In this document: positions 1 through 9,244 of the stretch, piece after piece | Layout: each line of letters begins with the position of its first letter | How positions within the stretch are numbered: the first letter of the stretch is position 1 | Assembly: GCF_023715685.1 (NCBI RefSeq) | Contig: NZ_JAMBOQ010000001.1 | Span: 124,001-188,000 of the forward strand | Reading direction: 5' to 3' | From: Priestia aryabhattai | GTDB taxonomy: Bacteria > Bacillota > Bacilli > Bacillales > Bacillaceae_H | Length of the DNA: 64,000 nt | Translations under genes and position numbers: made by a program | Notes under the pieces: model-generated | What the model was told of the DNA's origin: nothing | The model's input: the letters and a program-made list of their open reading frames with translations, nothing else | The model's database searches: none

Positions 1-107
1 TGCTCTTTTTCTGCCAAGGCATCTAAGATAAATTGGGAATGGTCTTTCAAAATTTGAATCCAAAATGTATGTTCAAATTTTGCATTTTGAGTATAGTTAC
101 TATTCAT
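1..107 (-). CDS. DUF2935 family protein, N-terminal part only
   Basis: The gene runs off the left edge of the window; only about 35 N-terminal residues are visible. The start is ATG at 107, preceded by a strong AAGGAGG-type ribosome binding site at about 111-120. The visible sequence contains EHTFWIQILKDHSQFILD, which matches the usual opening of the DUF2935 family, a helical protein of unknown function common in Bacillaceae and Clostridia. A second, complete DUF2935 gene lies at 18283-19077. The family assignment rests on this short motif, so it is likely but not certain. Confidence 0.7.
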   Translation of the reverse strand, partial: MNSNYTQNAKFEHTFWIQILKDHSQFILDALAEKE

Positions 108-309
108 TATTTTCCTCCTTTAATAAGATAGTCACTTTCCATACATATTAAAGAAAACCTATTTATATTAATATATAAGAGAAAATCTAGCACATTTAAG
201 CTAAATGTTTTATCAAAACCAAAATACATTTTATAAAAAACAGTTATATTTCATTTTTTATTTTCGGTTATAAGAGTAAAGTATAAAGAGGCTTTCTAAT
301 CCTCATTGC

Positions 310-565
310 TTCAAGTTGACAACATGCTAAAAGAAAAGCCTACTGATTCATTCCGTATCAGTAGATTTTTCTTTGTGATACATAAGTTATTATCACTTGA
401 GCAAACTACCCAAGAAGCCGTGAGGCATCATAAGAATAATTCTCCTATTTCCTTACGAGGACAGAAAAAACTACTGAACAGGAGCAGTAGTTTTTTTCTA
501 TTTCAACCTGTATATGATATACAAAATTTGTTAACATAATCACAATTATCGGTAGGAGCACAAAT
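310..565 (-). repeat. Dispersed three-hairpin intergenic repeat, copy A
   Basis: On the minus strand this reads, in order: a GTGATTATGTTAAC box, a TGTATATCATATACAG near-palindrome, a terminator-like hairpin flanked by AGAAAAA and TTTTTCT, the box CTTGGGTAGTTTGCTCAAG, then a second terminator-like hairpin. The same order occurs at 15120-15341, 17860-18150 and 40395-40610. It lies 3' of, and in sense with, the VOC gene at 625-1011, for which it probably supplies the terminator. A 77-codon open frame through it on the plus strand has no ribosome binding site and is not a gene. Confidence 0.75.
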
Positions 566-624
566 AACTCTGTTCGAATAAATCGAAACAGAGCTACAAT
601 GAGTATGAAAAATTTCCTGATTAA

Positions 625-1011
625 TTACAGCATTTTATATATTTCAATAAGATTCTTATCTGGATCCCGAAAATGTGCAATACGTGATCTCCATTCTTTA
701 CGATCGTGTGGTTCAGTAACAAATTCAACCCCATTTTCTCTTAAATAATCATAGGTCTTATCTACGTTCTCTACTTCAAATTGAAGTAAAAAGTTTGATT
801 GGGATTCGCCGTCTAAAGACTTATTTTCCTTTCCAATCACTTCTGCCATGGCATTTTGAGATAAAAGCTCGATTTTCGTTTCTCCATTATTGAAAAGTGC
901 ATACTCCATTTCTTCCTGATACCAACTTATTGAAATTCCTAACAGATCCCTATAGAATTCAGTACTCTTTTTAAAATCATTAACTAATAGTCTGATTTGT
1001 AGCAGCTTCAA
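625..1011 (-). CDS. VOC family (glyoxalase/bleomycin-resistance-like) protein
   Basis: A 128-residue protein of the vicinal oxygen chelate fold, made of two beta-alpha-beta-beta-beta modules. The N-terminal module begins LLQIRLLVNDFKKSTEFYRD and the C-terminal end has the typical HFRDPDKNLIEIY with the metal-ligand-type Glu. The start is TTG at 1011, chosen because GAGGAGGAG lies seven bases upstream and no ATG fits. The substrate cannot be read from sequence; such small VOC proteins may be isomerases, lyases, dioxygenases or antibiotic-binding proteins. A related but dead copy is at 12525-12902; both share the segment HDRK(E/D)-W-x-SR(I/V)AHF. It appears monocistronic, with repeat copy A downstream. 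Confidence 0.85.
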   Translation of the reverse strand: MKLLQIRLLVNDFKKSTEFYRDLLGISISWYQEEMEYALFNNGETKIELLSQNAMAEVIGKENKSLDGESQSNFLLQFEVENVDKTYDYLRENGVEFVTEPHDRKEWRSRIAHFRDPDKNLIEIYKML

Positions 1012-1131
1012 TTCAATCTCCTCCTCATGATATAATTCTCTTTATTTATCAAAAGACCTTCGTGTTTTCTTCTCCGTTTACCCTGCACATTTTTAGTTAA
1101 CCTAATAGAAGTTATAGATAATTGTCCTTTC

Positions 1132-1785
1132 TTAATTGTGATTTTTCAATTTTTCTAGCTTTTCTATGTCTCCATTAACTATTACATCAATATGGTCAGA
1201 AATAATCTCAATATTTAAATCCCACCATTGAATTTCTAGTAATTTATTAATAATTTGTTCTGGGAAACGTTCTTTGATTTTCTGTGCAGGATTTCCTCCA
1301 ACAATCGTGTAGGGTTCTACATCCTTTGTAATAACTGATTTGGCTGCTACAATGGCACCATCACCTATATTAATCCCAGGCATAATGACCGTATCCATCC
1401 CAACCCAGACATCGTTTCCAATTATCGTATCTCCTTTAAACGGCAATTGATTTAACGTGGGTGTATGTTTCTCCCAACCTTCTCCGAAAATATTAAACGG
1501 ATACGTTGAGAAGCCATCCATCCTATGATTAGCTCCATTCATAATAAACGTTACGCCGAGGGCTATGGCACAAAATTTCCCTATAACAAGTCGATCACCA
1601 AAAAATTCATAATGGTACAATACTTGATCTTCAAAGGATTCTCCGTTTCTTGCATCGTAATAAGAATAATCGCCTACAATGATATTTGGCCTAGTGGTTG
1701 TATTTTTAATGAATTGTACAACATTATTTCCTTTAATCGGATATTTATCTGTAGGATTTGGGCCGTGTGCTTTATTTGATTCCAT
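1132..1785 (-). CDS. vat: Streptogramin A O-acetyltransferase-like (Vat/CatB xenobiotic acetyltransferase)
   Basis: A 217-residue member of the left-handed beta-helix (hexapeptide repeat) xenobiotic acetyltransferases. Visible marks are YSYYDARNG near residue 41, [15 protein letters not shown] with the expected catalytic-base His at about residue 87, and hexapeptide turns around 122-165 ([33 protein letters not shown]). The length fits Vat enzymes, which transfer acetyl from acetyl-CoA to streptogramin A antibiotics. The ATG at 1785 is preceded by GAGAGGCAG. It lies about 70 bp downstream of a vgb-like reading frame on the same strand, the partner gene for streptogramin B, which supports the Vat assignment over a CatB-type chloramphenicol enzyme. 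Chromosomal Vat-like enzymes can differ in substrate range. Confidence 0.8.
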   Translation of the reverse strand: MESNKAHGPNPTDKYPIKGNNVVQFIKNTTTRPNIIVGDYSYYDARNGESFEDQVLYHYEFFGDRLVIGKFCAIALGVTFIMNGANHRMDGFSTYPFNIFGEGWEKHTPTLNQLPFKGDTIIGNDVWVGMDTVIMPGINIGDGAIVAAKSVITKDVEPYTIVGGNPAQKIKERFPEQIINKLLEIQWWDLNIEIISDHIDVIVNGDIEKLEKLKNHN

Positions 1786-1804
1786 AAATATTCACTGCCT
1801 CTCA

Positions 1805-2446
1805 CGGTTTTTGGACAAAACTCAATCGCCCTAACTTATTACATTCCTCTGCGAACTATAAGGCTTTATCAGATCCGACTACAATACCATGTGGCTCCGC
1901 ATTCTTTATAGGAATAGGATATTCCGTAATTTTCCCATTCACTGTAATACGACCGATTTGATTGCTTCCCCATTCAGTAAACCATAAAGCATGATCAGTA
2001 CCAGCTACAATAAAAGAAGGGTAAGAACCTGGATCTGGCAAATCATACTCAGTGATTTCACCATCTCGTGAAATTACTCCTACTCTATTACCGTTCATTT
2101 CTGTAAACCAAATGTCTCCATTGTGTCCTTGTGTGATTTCAAAAGGTCCAGAATCGCTGGTCGGTAGCGTATATTCAGTAATTTCACCTGTTACTGTTAG
2201 TTTTCCGATTTTATTTACCCTATTTTCAGTAAACCATATATCACCCTGAGCTGTAGAAGTGATAGATAGAACGCCTGCATTGACAGTAGGAAGATCAATA
2301 TGCGTTAATTTACCATCAACAGTCATTCGACCTATTTGATTCGTTTTATGTTGAGTAAACCGTAGCGCACCATCTTTACCCGTAGTAATTCCATAAGGAC
2401 CTGAATCTATATGAGGAAGTTCGTACTCTTCAATATTTATTCTCAC
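1805..2446 (-). pseudogene. vgb: Virginiamycin B lyase-like gene (vgb), truncated by a nonsense codon
   Basis: A seven-bladed beta-propeller lyase of the Vgb family, recognisable by repeated (L/I)WFTE and N-(K/Q)-IG-(R/K)-(I/L/M) blade motifs. The likely start is GTG at 2446 behind AAAGGAGGAATTAGC; an upstream in-frame ATG at 2542 has no ribosome site. The frame stops at TAG (1856-1858) after 196 residues, exactly where the blade motif needs Trp (LWF). Translation beyond the TAG continues FAEECNKLGRLS in frame, so this is TGG to TAG, and a second stop comes about 17 codons later. Vgb of staphylococci is about 300 residues with its catalytic His/Glu near the C-terminus; those blades are missing, so lyase activity is unlikely. 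It sits directly upstream of vat. Confidence 0.82.
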
Positions 2447-2570
2447 GCTAATTCCTCCTTTTTCTTGTATAAAATCCCTCCAATAATTCGTTATAAAATA
2501 ATTGAATTCCTGCGAAAGAAATTTTGTATAAGGTATGCACAACGAGATAACATAATCACCGTTATCGTTA

Positions 2571-2602
2571 CAAAAAAAGCCTTATAAGTAAGGCTTTTTT
2601 GT
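2571..2602. terminator. Bidirectional hairpin terminator
   Basis: The inverted repeat AAAAAAGCCTTA/TAAGGCTTTTTT lies downstream of the small minus-strand gene at 2618-2725. Bases at about 2545-2568 also resemble the first box of the dispersed repeat, in minus orientation. Confidence 0.75.
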
Positions 2603-2617
2603 CATCTAGTAATTTAA

Positions 2618-2725
2618 TTATCCTAGCCCATTATTTGTATAAGCTAGTATTCCTAAGATAGCTCCAATTCCAGCTCCAAATAAAGTAGCACCTACTAGTT
2701 TTAATTTCTTTTTATCGTAAGTCAT
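2618..2725 (-). CDS. Small single-span membrane protein, 35 residues
   Basis: A short gene reading MTYDKKKLKLVG then a glycine- and alanine-rich hydrophobic span (ATLFGAGIGAILGILAY) and a TNNGLG tail. The ATG at 2725 is preceded by AAGGAGG at the right distance, and a terminator follows, which together make a real gene likely despite its size. It has a positively charged N-terminus and one predicted membrane helix with a glycine-zipper-like pattern. Not recognised; no function can be assigned. Confidence 0.6.
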   Translation of the reverse strand: MTYDKKKLKLVGATLFGAGIGAILGILAYTNNGLG

Positions 2726-2942
2726 AAAAAACCTCCTTGTACCTAATTATATATAAAAATTTCAAAAAAAGGGTTTTTAAGTAAATTATTCTCTCTGAAC
2801 TGTATAATTAATATATATACAATATGAAACATTAGTTACCATAATGGAGTTTTCTAGGAAGCTAACACCTAAAAAAGCTTTTCTATTTCATTGTGTTGCT
2901 TCTCATTTGTTCTAAAATGTTCAATATTTTTGTCTACTATTT

Positions 2943-2975
2943 AAAGAAAATCACTCTACTGAGTGATTTTCTTTG
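2943..2975. terminator. Hairpin terminator upstream of ycnJ
   Basis: A perfect stem AAAGAAAATCACT/AGTGATTTTCTTT. No gene is apparent just upstream (2726-2942 shows nothing coding), so it may end a small transcript or insulate the ycn operon. Confidence 0.6.
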
Positions 2976-3038
2976 TTTAAGGCTAAACTTATACTAAGAA
3001 TGAATATTATAAAATAAGAATCTATAGGTGAAAAATGT

Positions 3039-4643
3039 ATGTTAAAAAAGATAGCTTTACTTTTATCCATATCTTTTTTTGCTTTAGGTGCTCCTCTTAA
3101 TGTATCAGCACACGCAGTCCTTTTGGATGCATCACCGAAAGAAGGAAGTCAACTAAAGCAAATGCCTGACAAGGTATCATTGACGTTTAATGAACGACTA
3201 GGAGAAGGCGTTTTTAATCTTCAAGTACGCAATGATAAAGGGAAGCTTATTACCACTAAGAAAGCAACAATGAATCGAACTCACCAAACCATTTTCCTAG
3301 ATGTACCGTCTTCTAAAAAAGGTATTTACACCGTTAGCTATTCAGTCATTTCTGCGGATAGCCATCCTGTACAAGGAACGTACGTCTTTTCTATAGGAGA
3401 AAAAATGGATCAAGCTATTACAAATGACACTAGTAATCAAGGTGAAAATGGCAAGCAGAGCTCTTTTTATAATATAGGATTTTCTATAGTGCAGATATTC
3501 TATTATCTGGCTTTATCATGGCTAGTTGGCTTTGTCCTATGGAAATGGTATGTTCCTTATCAATCAGATCAACAAAAACAAAAGTATAAAACGAATGTAA
3601 AGTACCTCCAAATTGCCTATATCATTTTTTTACTGATTAGTATAGGAGTCCAAAGTACTGCGCTATTAAAGGGTTCTAACCTTTCGCAAATAAAAATATT
3701 TGTCATTCATTCTGCTACTGGTTGGTCGTGGATGACTTGTATCCTTCTTGCGTGTGTAGGATTTCTCTTCCTACTAAAGAATAAGTGGCTTGATTTCATA
3801 TGGGTATTTTTGCTGTTAGTAGCTACTACGTTAAATGGTCACGCTGTAGCATCGGACGTACCAGTCTATACAATGATTTTAGACTTTATCCATTTAGTTA
3901 CAGCCTCTTTATGGACAGCTGGGTTAGTTTATCTTTTCATGATTTGGCGTAAGGAGAGAGAACAAGCTCTAGCTTTTCTTCCGATTTTTTCGCGTATAGC
4001 CTTTGTGAGTCTTATTCTATTAATCCTTTCGGGTGTTCTTTACACATTAAAGCTTCTTCCAGACATAACAGCACTCTTTAAAACCACATGGGGACTGTTA
4101 TTGTTAGCTAAAATATTTATGGTCATGTTAGTAGCTGGTGTAGGGATACTCATTAGAGAACATCTCCGAAAGAACGATTCATCAAGCCTTGGAAAGTTTT
4201 TGATTTCCGATGTAAGTTTTATGCTGGTTATTGTCCTGATTGTAGGAATGATTACACACTTAAACCCCATTCCACAGAATGAACCCTTGGTATGGAAAGA
4301 AAATAAGCAAGACATAGAGTTTCTCGTAAAAACGTCAACCTTATCTCCAGGCAAGGATTCTCTCTGGGTAAAAGCATCTTTACCACAGGATGGATCTTCT
4401 ATTCAATCGATAGACATTGCACTTTCTCCTAAGAATAAAGGAGAGCTTGCACCAATTGACGTGCCCTTAAAAGTAAATAAAGACGAAAGTCAGGAGAAAC
4501 AACAATTACAGTATAAGATGTATGAAACAAACAACCTTGTCATTCCTTATGCGGGAAGATGGCAAATTGCCGTACGGCTTGTGACCTCAAACCTAGATGA
4601 GGTTGTAATCTATAAAGACATCGTTGTTTATGATGTTAAATAA
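3039..4643 (+). CDS. ycnJ: Copper transport protein YcnJ (CopC-CopD fusion)
   Basis: A 534-residue membrane protein with, in order, a signal peptide (about 1-24), a CopC-like domain starting HAVLLDASPKEGS and ending near SHPVQGTYVFSIG (about 25-120), eight or so membrane helices of a CopD domain (about 145-415), and a soluble C-terminal YtkA-like beta domain. Size and domain order match B. subtilis YcnJ, a copper importer induced by copper limitation. The mature N-terminal His and the DSHP segment are typical CopC copper ligands. It starts at ATG 3039 with a weak TAGGTG site. ycnI follows after 24 bp, so the two form an operon; the YcnK/CsoR-type regulator is not in this window. Confidence 0.9.
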   Translation: MLKKIALLLSISFFALGAPLNVSAHAVLLDASPKEGSQLKQMPDKVSLTFNERLGEGVFNLQVRNDKGKLITTKKATMNRTHQTIFLDVPSSKKGIYTVSYSVISADSHPVQGTYVFSIGEKMDQAITNDTSNQGENGKQSSFYNIGFSIVQIFYYLALSWLVGFVLWKWYVPYQSDQQKQKYKTNVKYLQIAYIIFLLISIGVQSTALLKGSNLSQIKIFVIHSATGWSWMTCILLACVGFLFLLKNKWLDFIWVFLLLVATTLNGHAVASDVPVYTMILDFIHLVTASLWTAGLVYLFMIWRKEREQALAFLPIFSRIAFVSLILLILSGVLYTLKLLPDITALFKTTWGLLLLAKIFMVMLVAGVGILIREHLRKNDSSSLGKFLISDVSFMLVIVLIVGMITHLNPIPQNEPLVWKENKQDIEFLVKTSTLSPGKDSLWVKASLPQDGSSIQSIDIALSPKNKGELAPIDVPLKVNKDESQEKQQLQYKMYETNNLVIPYAGRWQIAVRLVTSNLDEVVIYKDIVVYDVK

Positions 4644-4667
4644 TGATTTTAGAAAGAAGGAAAAGAA

Positions 4668-5303
4668 ATGAAAAAACAAGTAACAGCTCTTTTATCTACA
4701 TTAGTTCTTTCAACGATTGCATTTGCGGGAACTGCGAGTGCTCATGTTGTCGTATACCCTCAAGAAGCGACACAAGGCTCTTATGAAAAATTTACTGTAC
4801 GCGTTCCAACTGAAAAAGATATTCCAACTACAAAAGTGAAAATTGATATTCCAAAAGACGTAGAAATATCTCGATTTGAGCCTAAAGAAGGATGGAAATA
4901 TGAGCTTCAAAAAGACTCTTCAGGTTTGATTACAAGTGTGACATGGACAGCTACTGATGCAGGTTTGTCACCTACAGAGTTTGGGGAATTCAATATGCAA
5001 GGAAAAGTAGGCGATAATGCTAAGAAGATTGTTTGGAAGGCTTATCAAACATATAAAGATGGATCAACAGTAGCATGGGAAGGACCAGCTGATGCAGATA
5101 CACCTGCATCTATTACAACGGTAGTAAAAGGAAACGGAGCAGAGGGAGATTCTCATACATCAGCTACTAACGAAACCACTGCTACTAATGAAGAAACTAC
5201 CAATGATTCAAATGCTACACTTCCTACTACTCTTTCCACTATTGCATTAGCATTAGGCGTTATTTCGTTGATCTTTAGTTTAAGAAGAAAGAAGCAAAGC
5301 TAA
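4668..5303 (+). CDS. ycnI: YcnI, extracellular copper-binding DUF1775 protein
   Basis: A 211-residue exported protein with a signal peptide ending ASA, so the mature chain starts at His26 (HVVVYPQEA). The DUF1775 domain (about 26-150) has conserved FTVRVPTEKD and Trp positions; in B. subtilis YcnI the N-terminal His and a Trp form a monohistidine-brace copper site. It is followed by a Thr/Asn/Glu-rich linker (about 160-185) and a C-terminal membrane anchor ending RRKKQS. AAGGAAAAG precedes ATG 4668. It probably acts as a surface copper chaperone for YcnJ, and a terminator follows at 5320-5360. Confidence 0.92.
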   Translation: MKKQVTALLSTLVLSTIAFAGTASAHVVVYPQEATQGSYEKFTVRVPTEKDIPTTKVKIDIPKDVEISRFEPKEGWKYELQKDSSGLITSVTWTATDAGLSPTEFGEFNMQGKVGDNAKKIVWKAYQTYKDGSTVAWEGPADADTPASITTVVKGNGAEGDSHTSATNETTATNEETTNDSNATLPTTLSTIALALGVISLIFSLRRKKQS

Positions 5304-5319
5304 TTCAAGATAATATAGA

Positions 5320-5360
5320 ATAAAAAGTAAGCTACCTTACGCTAGGTGGCTTTTTATTTT
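5320..5360 (+). terminator. Terminator of the ycnJI operon
   Basis: An imperfect stem AAAAGTAAGCTACC/TAGGTGGCTTTTT followed by a T-rich run, just after ycnI. Confidence 0.75.
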
Positions 5361-5409
5361 GTTAACAATAATACTTATTTTAACATTTTATAACGGATTT
5401 CACTATCTT

Positions 5410-5435
5410 GTCCGTAAACGTATACGTTTACGGAC
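5410..5435 (+). promoter_or_regulatory. 26-bp perfect palindrome
   Basis: An 11-bp arm GTCCGTAAACG, a TATA centre and the exact reverse complement arm, followed by TTTTGTTTT. The form fits an intrinsic terminator on the plus strand, but the ycnJI terminator is already upstream and no gene lies between. A protein-binding operator is the other reading. Confidence 0.5.
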
Positions 5436-5613
5436 TTTTGTTTTGGATATAAAATCTATCGTTTTTATCGTTCATTTAAGTTGGGAAATAAATTATGAAC
5501 GTCTTCTAAAAACTATAAACTTTCACGAACGTTTTTGGTAGAATAAGGGGAAGACAAACGATAAATTGGTATAAAATATGAATTTATGATATATTTTTTG
5601 CTTCGTTTGACAA

Positions 5614-6612
5614 CTATCTGATTTTTAATATTATTTTCCCTTTCGCCCTTCCTGACTCCGCATATTCCATCGCTTTTTGAGCATCTCCAAAAGGAAAAAC
5701 TCTATCAATTATAGGTTTGATTTTACCAGTCTCAATAAAATTTGCGATTATACGTAATTGCTCTCCACTTGGCTTCATAAATAAAAACGTATATTGAATA
5801 TTATGCTTTTTTTCAAGCACAGTAAGTTTATGACTTGCTGCTGAAAACAACAACGTCTTAAAAAATCCGGAACCATATTCTTTACCAAAACGAGCATTCG
5901 GTAAACCCGAAACGGAAACAATTTTTCCTCTGCCTTTTATAACACCAAATGATTTTTCGAGTATCTCGCCCCCAAGTGTATCAAATACTGCATCATAGTT
6001 TTTCAGTATTTCCTCAAATTTTTCTGTCTTGTAATTTATAATTTCATCTGCACCAAGAGATTTTACTAAATTCGCACCAGCTTCACTGGCAGTCGTTGCA
6101 ACAGTGGCACCCATTAATTTGGCCAGTTGAATAGCAAAGGTACCGACACCACCAGCCCCAGCTTGGATTAAAATCTTTTGTCCCTTTTGTAATTGCAAAA
6201 TGTCTGTTAGTGCTTGATAGGAGGTTAACCCAACCAGTGGGATCGATGCTGCTTCTTCAAAGCTCAAATTTTTAGGTTTTAAGGCGATGTCATCTTCATG
6301 AATAGCAATATATTCAGCAAAAGTACCGATTTTACTCTTACGTGGACGTGCATATATTTCGTCACCAGCTTTAAAACGAGTCACTTTTGCGCCAACCTTT
6401 GCAACGACACCAGAAAAGTCATTCCCTAAGATAAGAGGCATTTTATATTTAACTAACAATTTCACTTTCCCATCGCGTATCTTAAAATCAACAGGATTAA
6501 TACTAGCTGCATGAATTTCTGCGAGTACCTCATATTCACCAATTTCAGGTGTGGTAATTTATTACAAACATATTGGAACTTTCCCATACCTATCAATAAC
6601 CATTGCTTTCAT
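5614..6612 (-). pseudogene. Zinc-free alcohol dehydrogenase/quinone oxidoreductase-like gene with two early stops
   Basis: A MDR-superfamily NAD(P)-dependent oxidoreductase of about 330 residues. The native start is ATG 6612 behind GGAGGT, giving MKAMVIDRYGKVP, but two adjacent TAA codons (6559-6564) follow after 16 codons. Beyond them the frame resumes perfectly as family sequence (ITTPEIGEYEVLAEIHAAS, then LGNDFSGVVAKVGAKV and the nucleotide-binding QAGAGGVGTFAIQLAK). Restart at GTG 6465 would give a 283-residue protein lacking part of the catalytic domain, and no good ribosome site precedes it. It lies 26 bp after an ArsR-type gene on the same strand, so it was probably that regulator's target operon. 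Confidence 0.82.
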
Positions 6613-6638
6613 AGCCTATACCTCCAAATAACGTGTGT

Positions 6639-6989
6639 TTAAATTCCATCATTTCTATAAAAGTTCTGCATGAACTTATCAATATCCAGCACAAGCGTTC
6701 TTAATAAACCTAATTCTGTACGTACATTAATATAATAAAAGTTTTTTGTCCCTTCCTTACGCATTAAAATAACACCAGCATCTCGTAAAACCTTAAGATG
6801 ATGTGAAACAGCAGGTCGAGAAAGGTGTGTTTGTTCAGTGATTTCACCCACACGTAATCCTGTTTGACAATCCGTCCCCATTAGAACTAACAAGATCGAT
6901 TGACGTGTTTCATCACCAATTGCCAATAGTACCTTTTGACAATTAATAAAATCCTCTTTGATCATATTTAGTTGGTCCTGTTTATTCAT
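6639..6989 (-). CDS. ArsR-family winged-helix transcriptional regulator
   Basis: A 116-residue ArsR/SmtB-type repressor. The winged helix spans about residues 20-95, with the recognition helix THLSRPAVSHHLKVLRDAGVI and a wing RKEGTKNFYYIN. The start is ATG 6989, about ten bases after GGAGGT; an upstream TTG would overlap that site. No CxC metal motif of the arsenic or cadmium sensors is seen (the single cysteine pair is widely spaced), so it may respond to a non-metal signal. It precedes the broken oxidoreductase by 26 bp, suggesting a regulator-enzyme operon. Confidence 0.85.
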   Translation of the reverse strand: MNKQDQLNMIKEDFINCQKVLLAIGDETRQSILLVLMGTDCQTGLRVGEITEQTHLSRPAVSHHLKVLRDAGVILMRKEGTKNFYYINVRTELGLLRTLVLDIDKFMQNFYRNDGI

Positions 6990-7537
6990 TGAGTAAAATA
7001 CCTCCAATAATCGGTTTAATGGTTTAAGTTGATGAACTATATAACTGAATACAACAATATACTATTGTTACGTTGGGTGCAATATTGAGAAAGCAAATCG
7101 AGACGAATACATCTTAGAGGGGGAGCATCATTAACTTTTAATGTTCAGCAACTTAAAAAAGGGGACTATGTTTGATGATTTCTCTAAGAAATAAAGCAAA
7201 TTTAGTATTCCGCTTGATCCATTCATTAAAATAAATGCTAGTTAACATAGTTCAGATTTCAGGAACCAAATAAAGACGCAATCCCTTGGGCAAAAAGAGA
7301 TTGCGCTACACTTAAATTTATCGTTTATGTAGGATTTTATATATGGTTGATTTATCAACATTTTGAGCTTTTTACAAATACTCCGTATCGTCTAAAAAAA
7401 GCCATTTATAAGGAAAAATCCCCCTCTAAATCTGTCCTAACAGCAGGATATTGTTCTTGTTTCGAAATAACCCCTTCCCAAAATTATCATTTTACTTCTA
7501 ATTACTTCTAATTGTTTACTCTGATTAAAAAACAGCA
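6990..7537. other. Intergenic stretch without a convincing gene
   Basis: About 550 bp. It contains the ArsR promoter region at the left edge and a weak inverted repeat CGCAATCC/AGATTGCG near 7278-7307. Open frames here lack ribosome sites and look like chance or decayed sequence. Confidence 0.5.
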
Positions 7538-8776
7538 TTATTTTGGGACAAGAGGAATTACTCCTTTTAGTTTCTTTTTTCCTCTTTCGCTTAACAAAAT
7601 AGTTAACCCTACAATAACAAGTCCTGTACATAACAAATATAAATTAAGGTACCCTATCAAACTTGAAAAGAATCCGAACCCCAGGAAGCCAAGCACATTT
7701 CCTACTTGTGTCGTGTTCATATATAGCGCCGTTGCCGTCCCTGGTTCATCTGGAATAAAGTCTTGAAAGTACGACACCGCAATGCCAGCTGTTATGGAAA
7801 CCTGTCCAGCACTTAATATTTGAATCGGATAGATTTGCCACGGTTCTGTGACTAAAAATAAGAGTCCATAGTAAAAAACTGAAATACCAAATCCCAATCG
7901 TATCAACAGCCGACTACCGATTTTTGTGGCTAATATCCCCACTGCAATCATAAATGGGACCTCAAATACTGGAGGTACGCTCACAACTAGCCCTACTTGC
8001 TTTTCTGTCCCGTTAAGTACTTTCGTAATAAATTGCGACATGTTTAAATTAGCCATAGAAGCAGCCATAGCCATACACGTCATTGCGATAATGTTCTTTA
8101 AGATATGAGATTGAACAATAAATTTACGCAGAACCACAGGAGCTGGCTTAGCTTCCACTTCAATTTTGATATCTTTTAATAAAAAGGTTAACGCAATCGC
8201 TGCTAGTAGATATCCGCCTGATACACATAAAAAGAGTCCCTTAAATCCAACCGCATACAATACCCAACCTGCAACTGCTGGCCCCACAGTCCAAGAGAGA
8301 GCGAAAAACGCACGGAAAACATTCATTACAAAAGGCGTTTCTTTATCTTCTACTGTGCTTTGTTTTAATGCTTCTCTTGTAAATGCCCATAATTGAGGTA
8401 CGATAGAGGCTGCTGTTCCTAGTAAAAAGAAAGCAATAAAAGCAAGAAGATAAAAGTTACGGATGAATGCAAATCCAGCGTACCCTAAAATGGCAGCGCC
8501 CGTAGTGAGTAATAACAATTTTTTTCGACTGGGAACTCGGTCTGAGGTTTTACCAATAATGGTGGTAATAACAACCGCACCTACTGAAATAATGGTCATA
8601 AAAAAGCCAAATTGTATATTGCTCATTCCGACTTCGTCAATACCAAACAATGAGGCATATGGTGCAAAAAAAGATGTGGCTAACCCAAATACAAAATTCC
8701 CCAGCAAGAGTACTGGAAACATAGGAATGCCCCATAACATCTCAATGGTTTTTTTAACTCCCTTTCCTTTTGGCAT
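7538..8776 (-). CDS. MFS transporter, 12 membrane helices (sugar-efflux-like)
   Basis: A 412-residue major facilitator with 12 predicted helices. The motif-A loop between helices 2 and 3 reads GKTSDRVPSRKK, and the central cytosolic loop is around 195-215. The ATG at 8776 is used because AAGGAAG lies seven bases upstream; a GTG two codons earlier overlaps it. The overall look (short loops, FFAPYASLFGIDEVGMS near the N-terminus) recalls sugar-efflux or SetA-type exporters, but substrate assignment from sequence is weak. No regulator is adjacent, and it seems monocistronic. Confidence 0.75.
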   Translation of the reverse strand: MPKGKGVKKTIEMLWGIPMFPVLLLGNFVFGLATSFFAPYASLFGIDEVGMSNIQFGFFMTIISVGAVVITTIIGKTSDRVPSRKKLLLLTTGAAILGYAGFAFIRNFYLLAFIAFFLLGTAASIVPQLWAFTREALKQSTVEDKETPFVMNVFRAFFALSWTVGPAVAGWVLYAVGFKGLFLCVSGGYLLAAIALTFLLKDIKIEVEAKPAPVVLRKFIVQSHILKNIIAMTCMAMAASMANLNMSQFITKVLNGTEKQVGLVVSVPPVFEVPFMIAVGILATKIGSRLLIRLGFGISVFYYGLLFLVTEPWQIYPIQILSAGQVSITAGIAVSYFQDFIPDEPGTATALYMNTTQVGNVLGFLGFGFFSSLIGYLNLYLLCTGLVIVGLTILLSERGKKKLKGVIPLVPK

Positions 8777-9244
8777 AATCACACTTCCTTTTTATAAGAT
8801 AACTGTGAGTGAAATAAGTTTATAATTGATTCACACTAAATTATGAAAACCTTTTCTTTTGTACCTCCTTACCATCACCTATCACTTCCTTCACTTTACT
8901 TGTCCCTGAAAGTAAGAGCAAGAGCTTCTCCAAATTTAATGGACTACCTTTATTCTAATTTGTTATTTATTAAGACATTGTGGATTCATTCAGGGCTTTT
9001 GCCCACTCTTTACTAATTAAAAAAAGTGCCGATTTTCAGCACTTTTGAAATGGTTTAGTTTTTATCTCTTATGTATCATGGTTCTTGAATGACAAATGGA
9101 ATAAGTTTATCACCATGGTTTTTATTTTTTTATTAGGAGCAAACAAGTACTCAAAATATGAACCAGGATGAAAGGTTGCATTTATTTTTTCAAAAAATGA
9201 AACAGGGCGCTCTACAGCCTGCCTCTCCTGCAAATTGAGGTAGT
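8777..9244. other. Intergenic region with one bidirectional terminator
   Basis: A hairpin AAAAGTGC/GCACTTTT lies at about 9019-9046. On the minus strand around 8845-8965 an open frame (LEKLLLLLSGTSKVKEVIG) lacks an ATG and a ribosome site; it may be a gene remnant. Nothing else is seen. Confidence 0.45.

Noticed and set aside
306-539. Plus-strand open frame of 77 codons
   Set aside because: It lies wholly inside dispersed repeat copy A, starts without a ribosome site and runs through two hairpins.
5359-5541. Plus-strand open frame of 60 codons after ycnI
   Set aside because: No ribosome site, runs through the 26-bp palindrome, AT-rich with noncoding composition.
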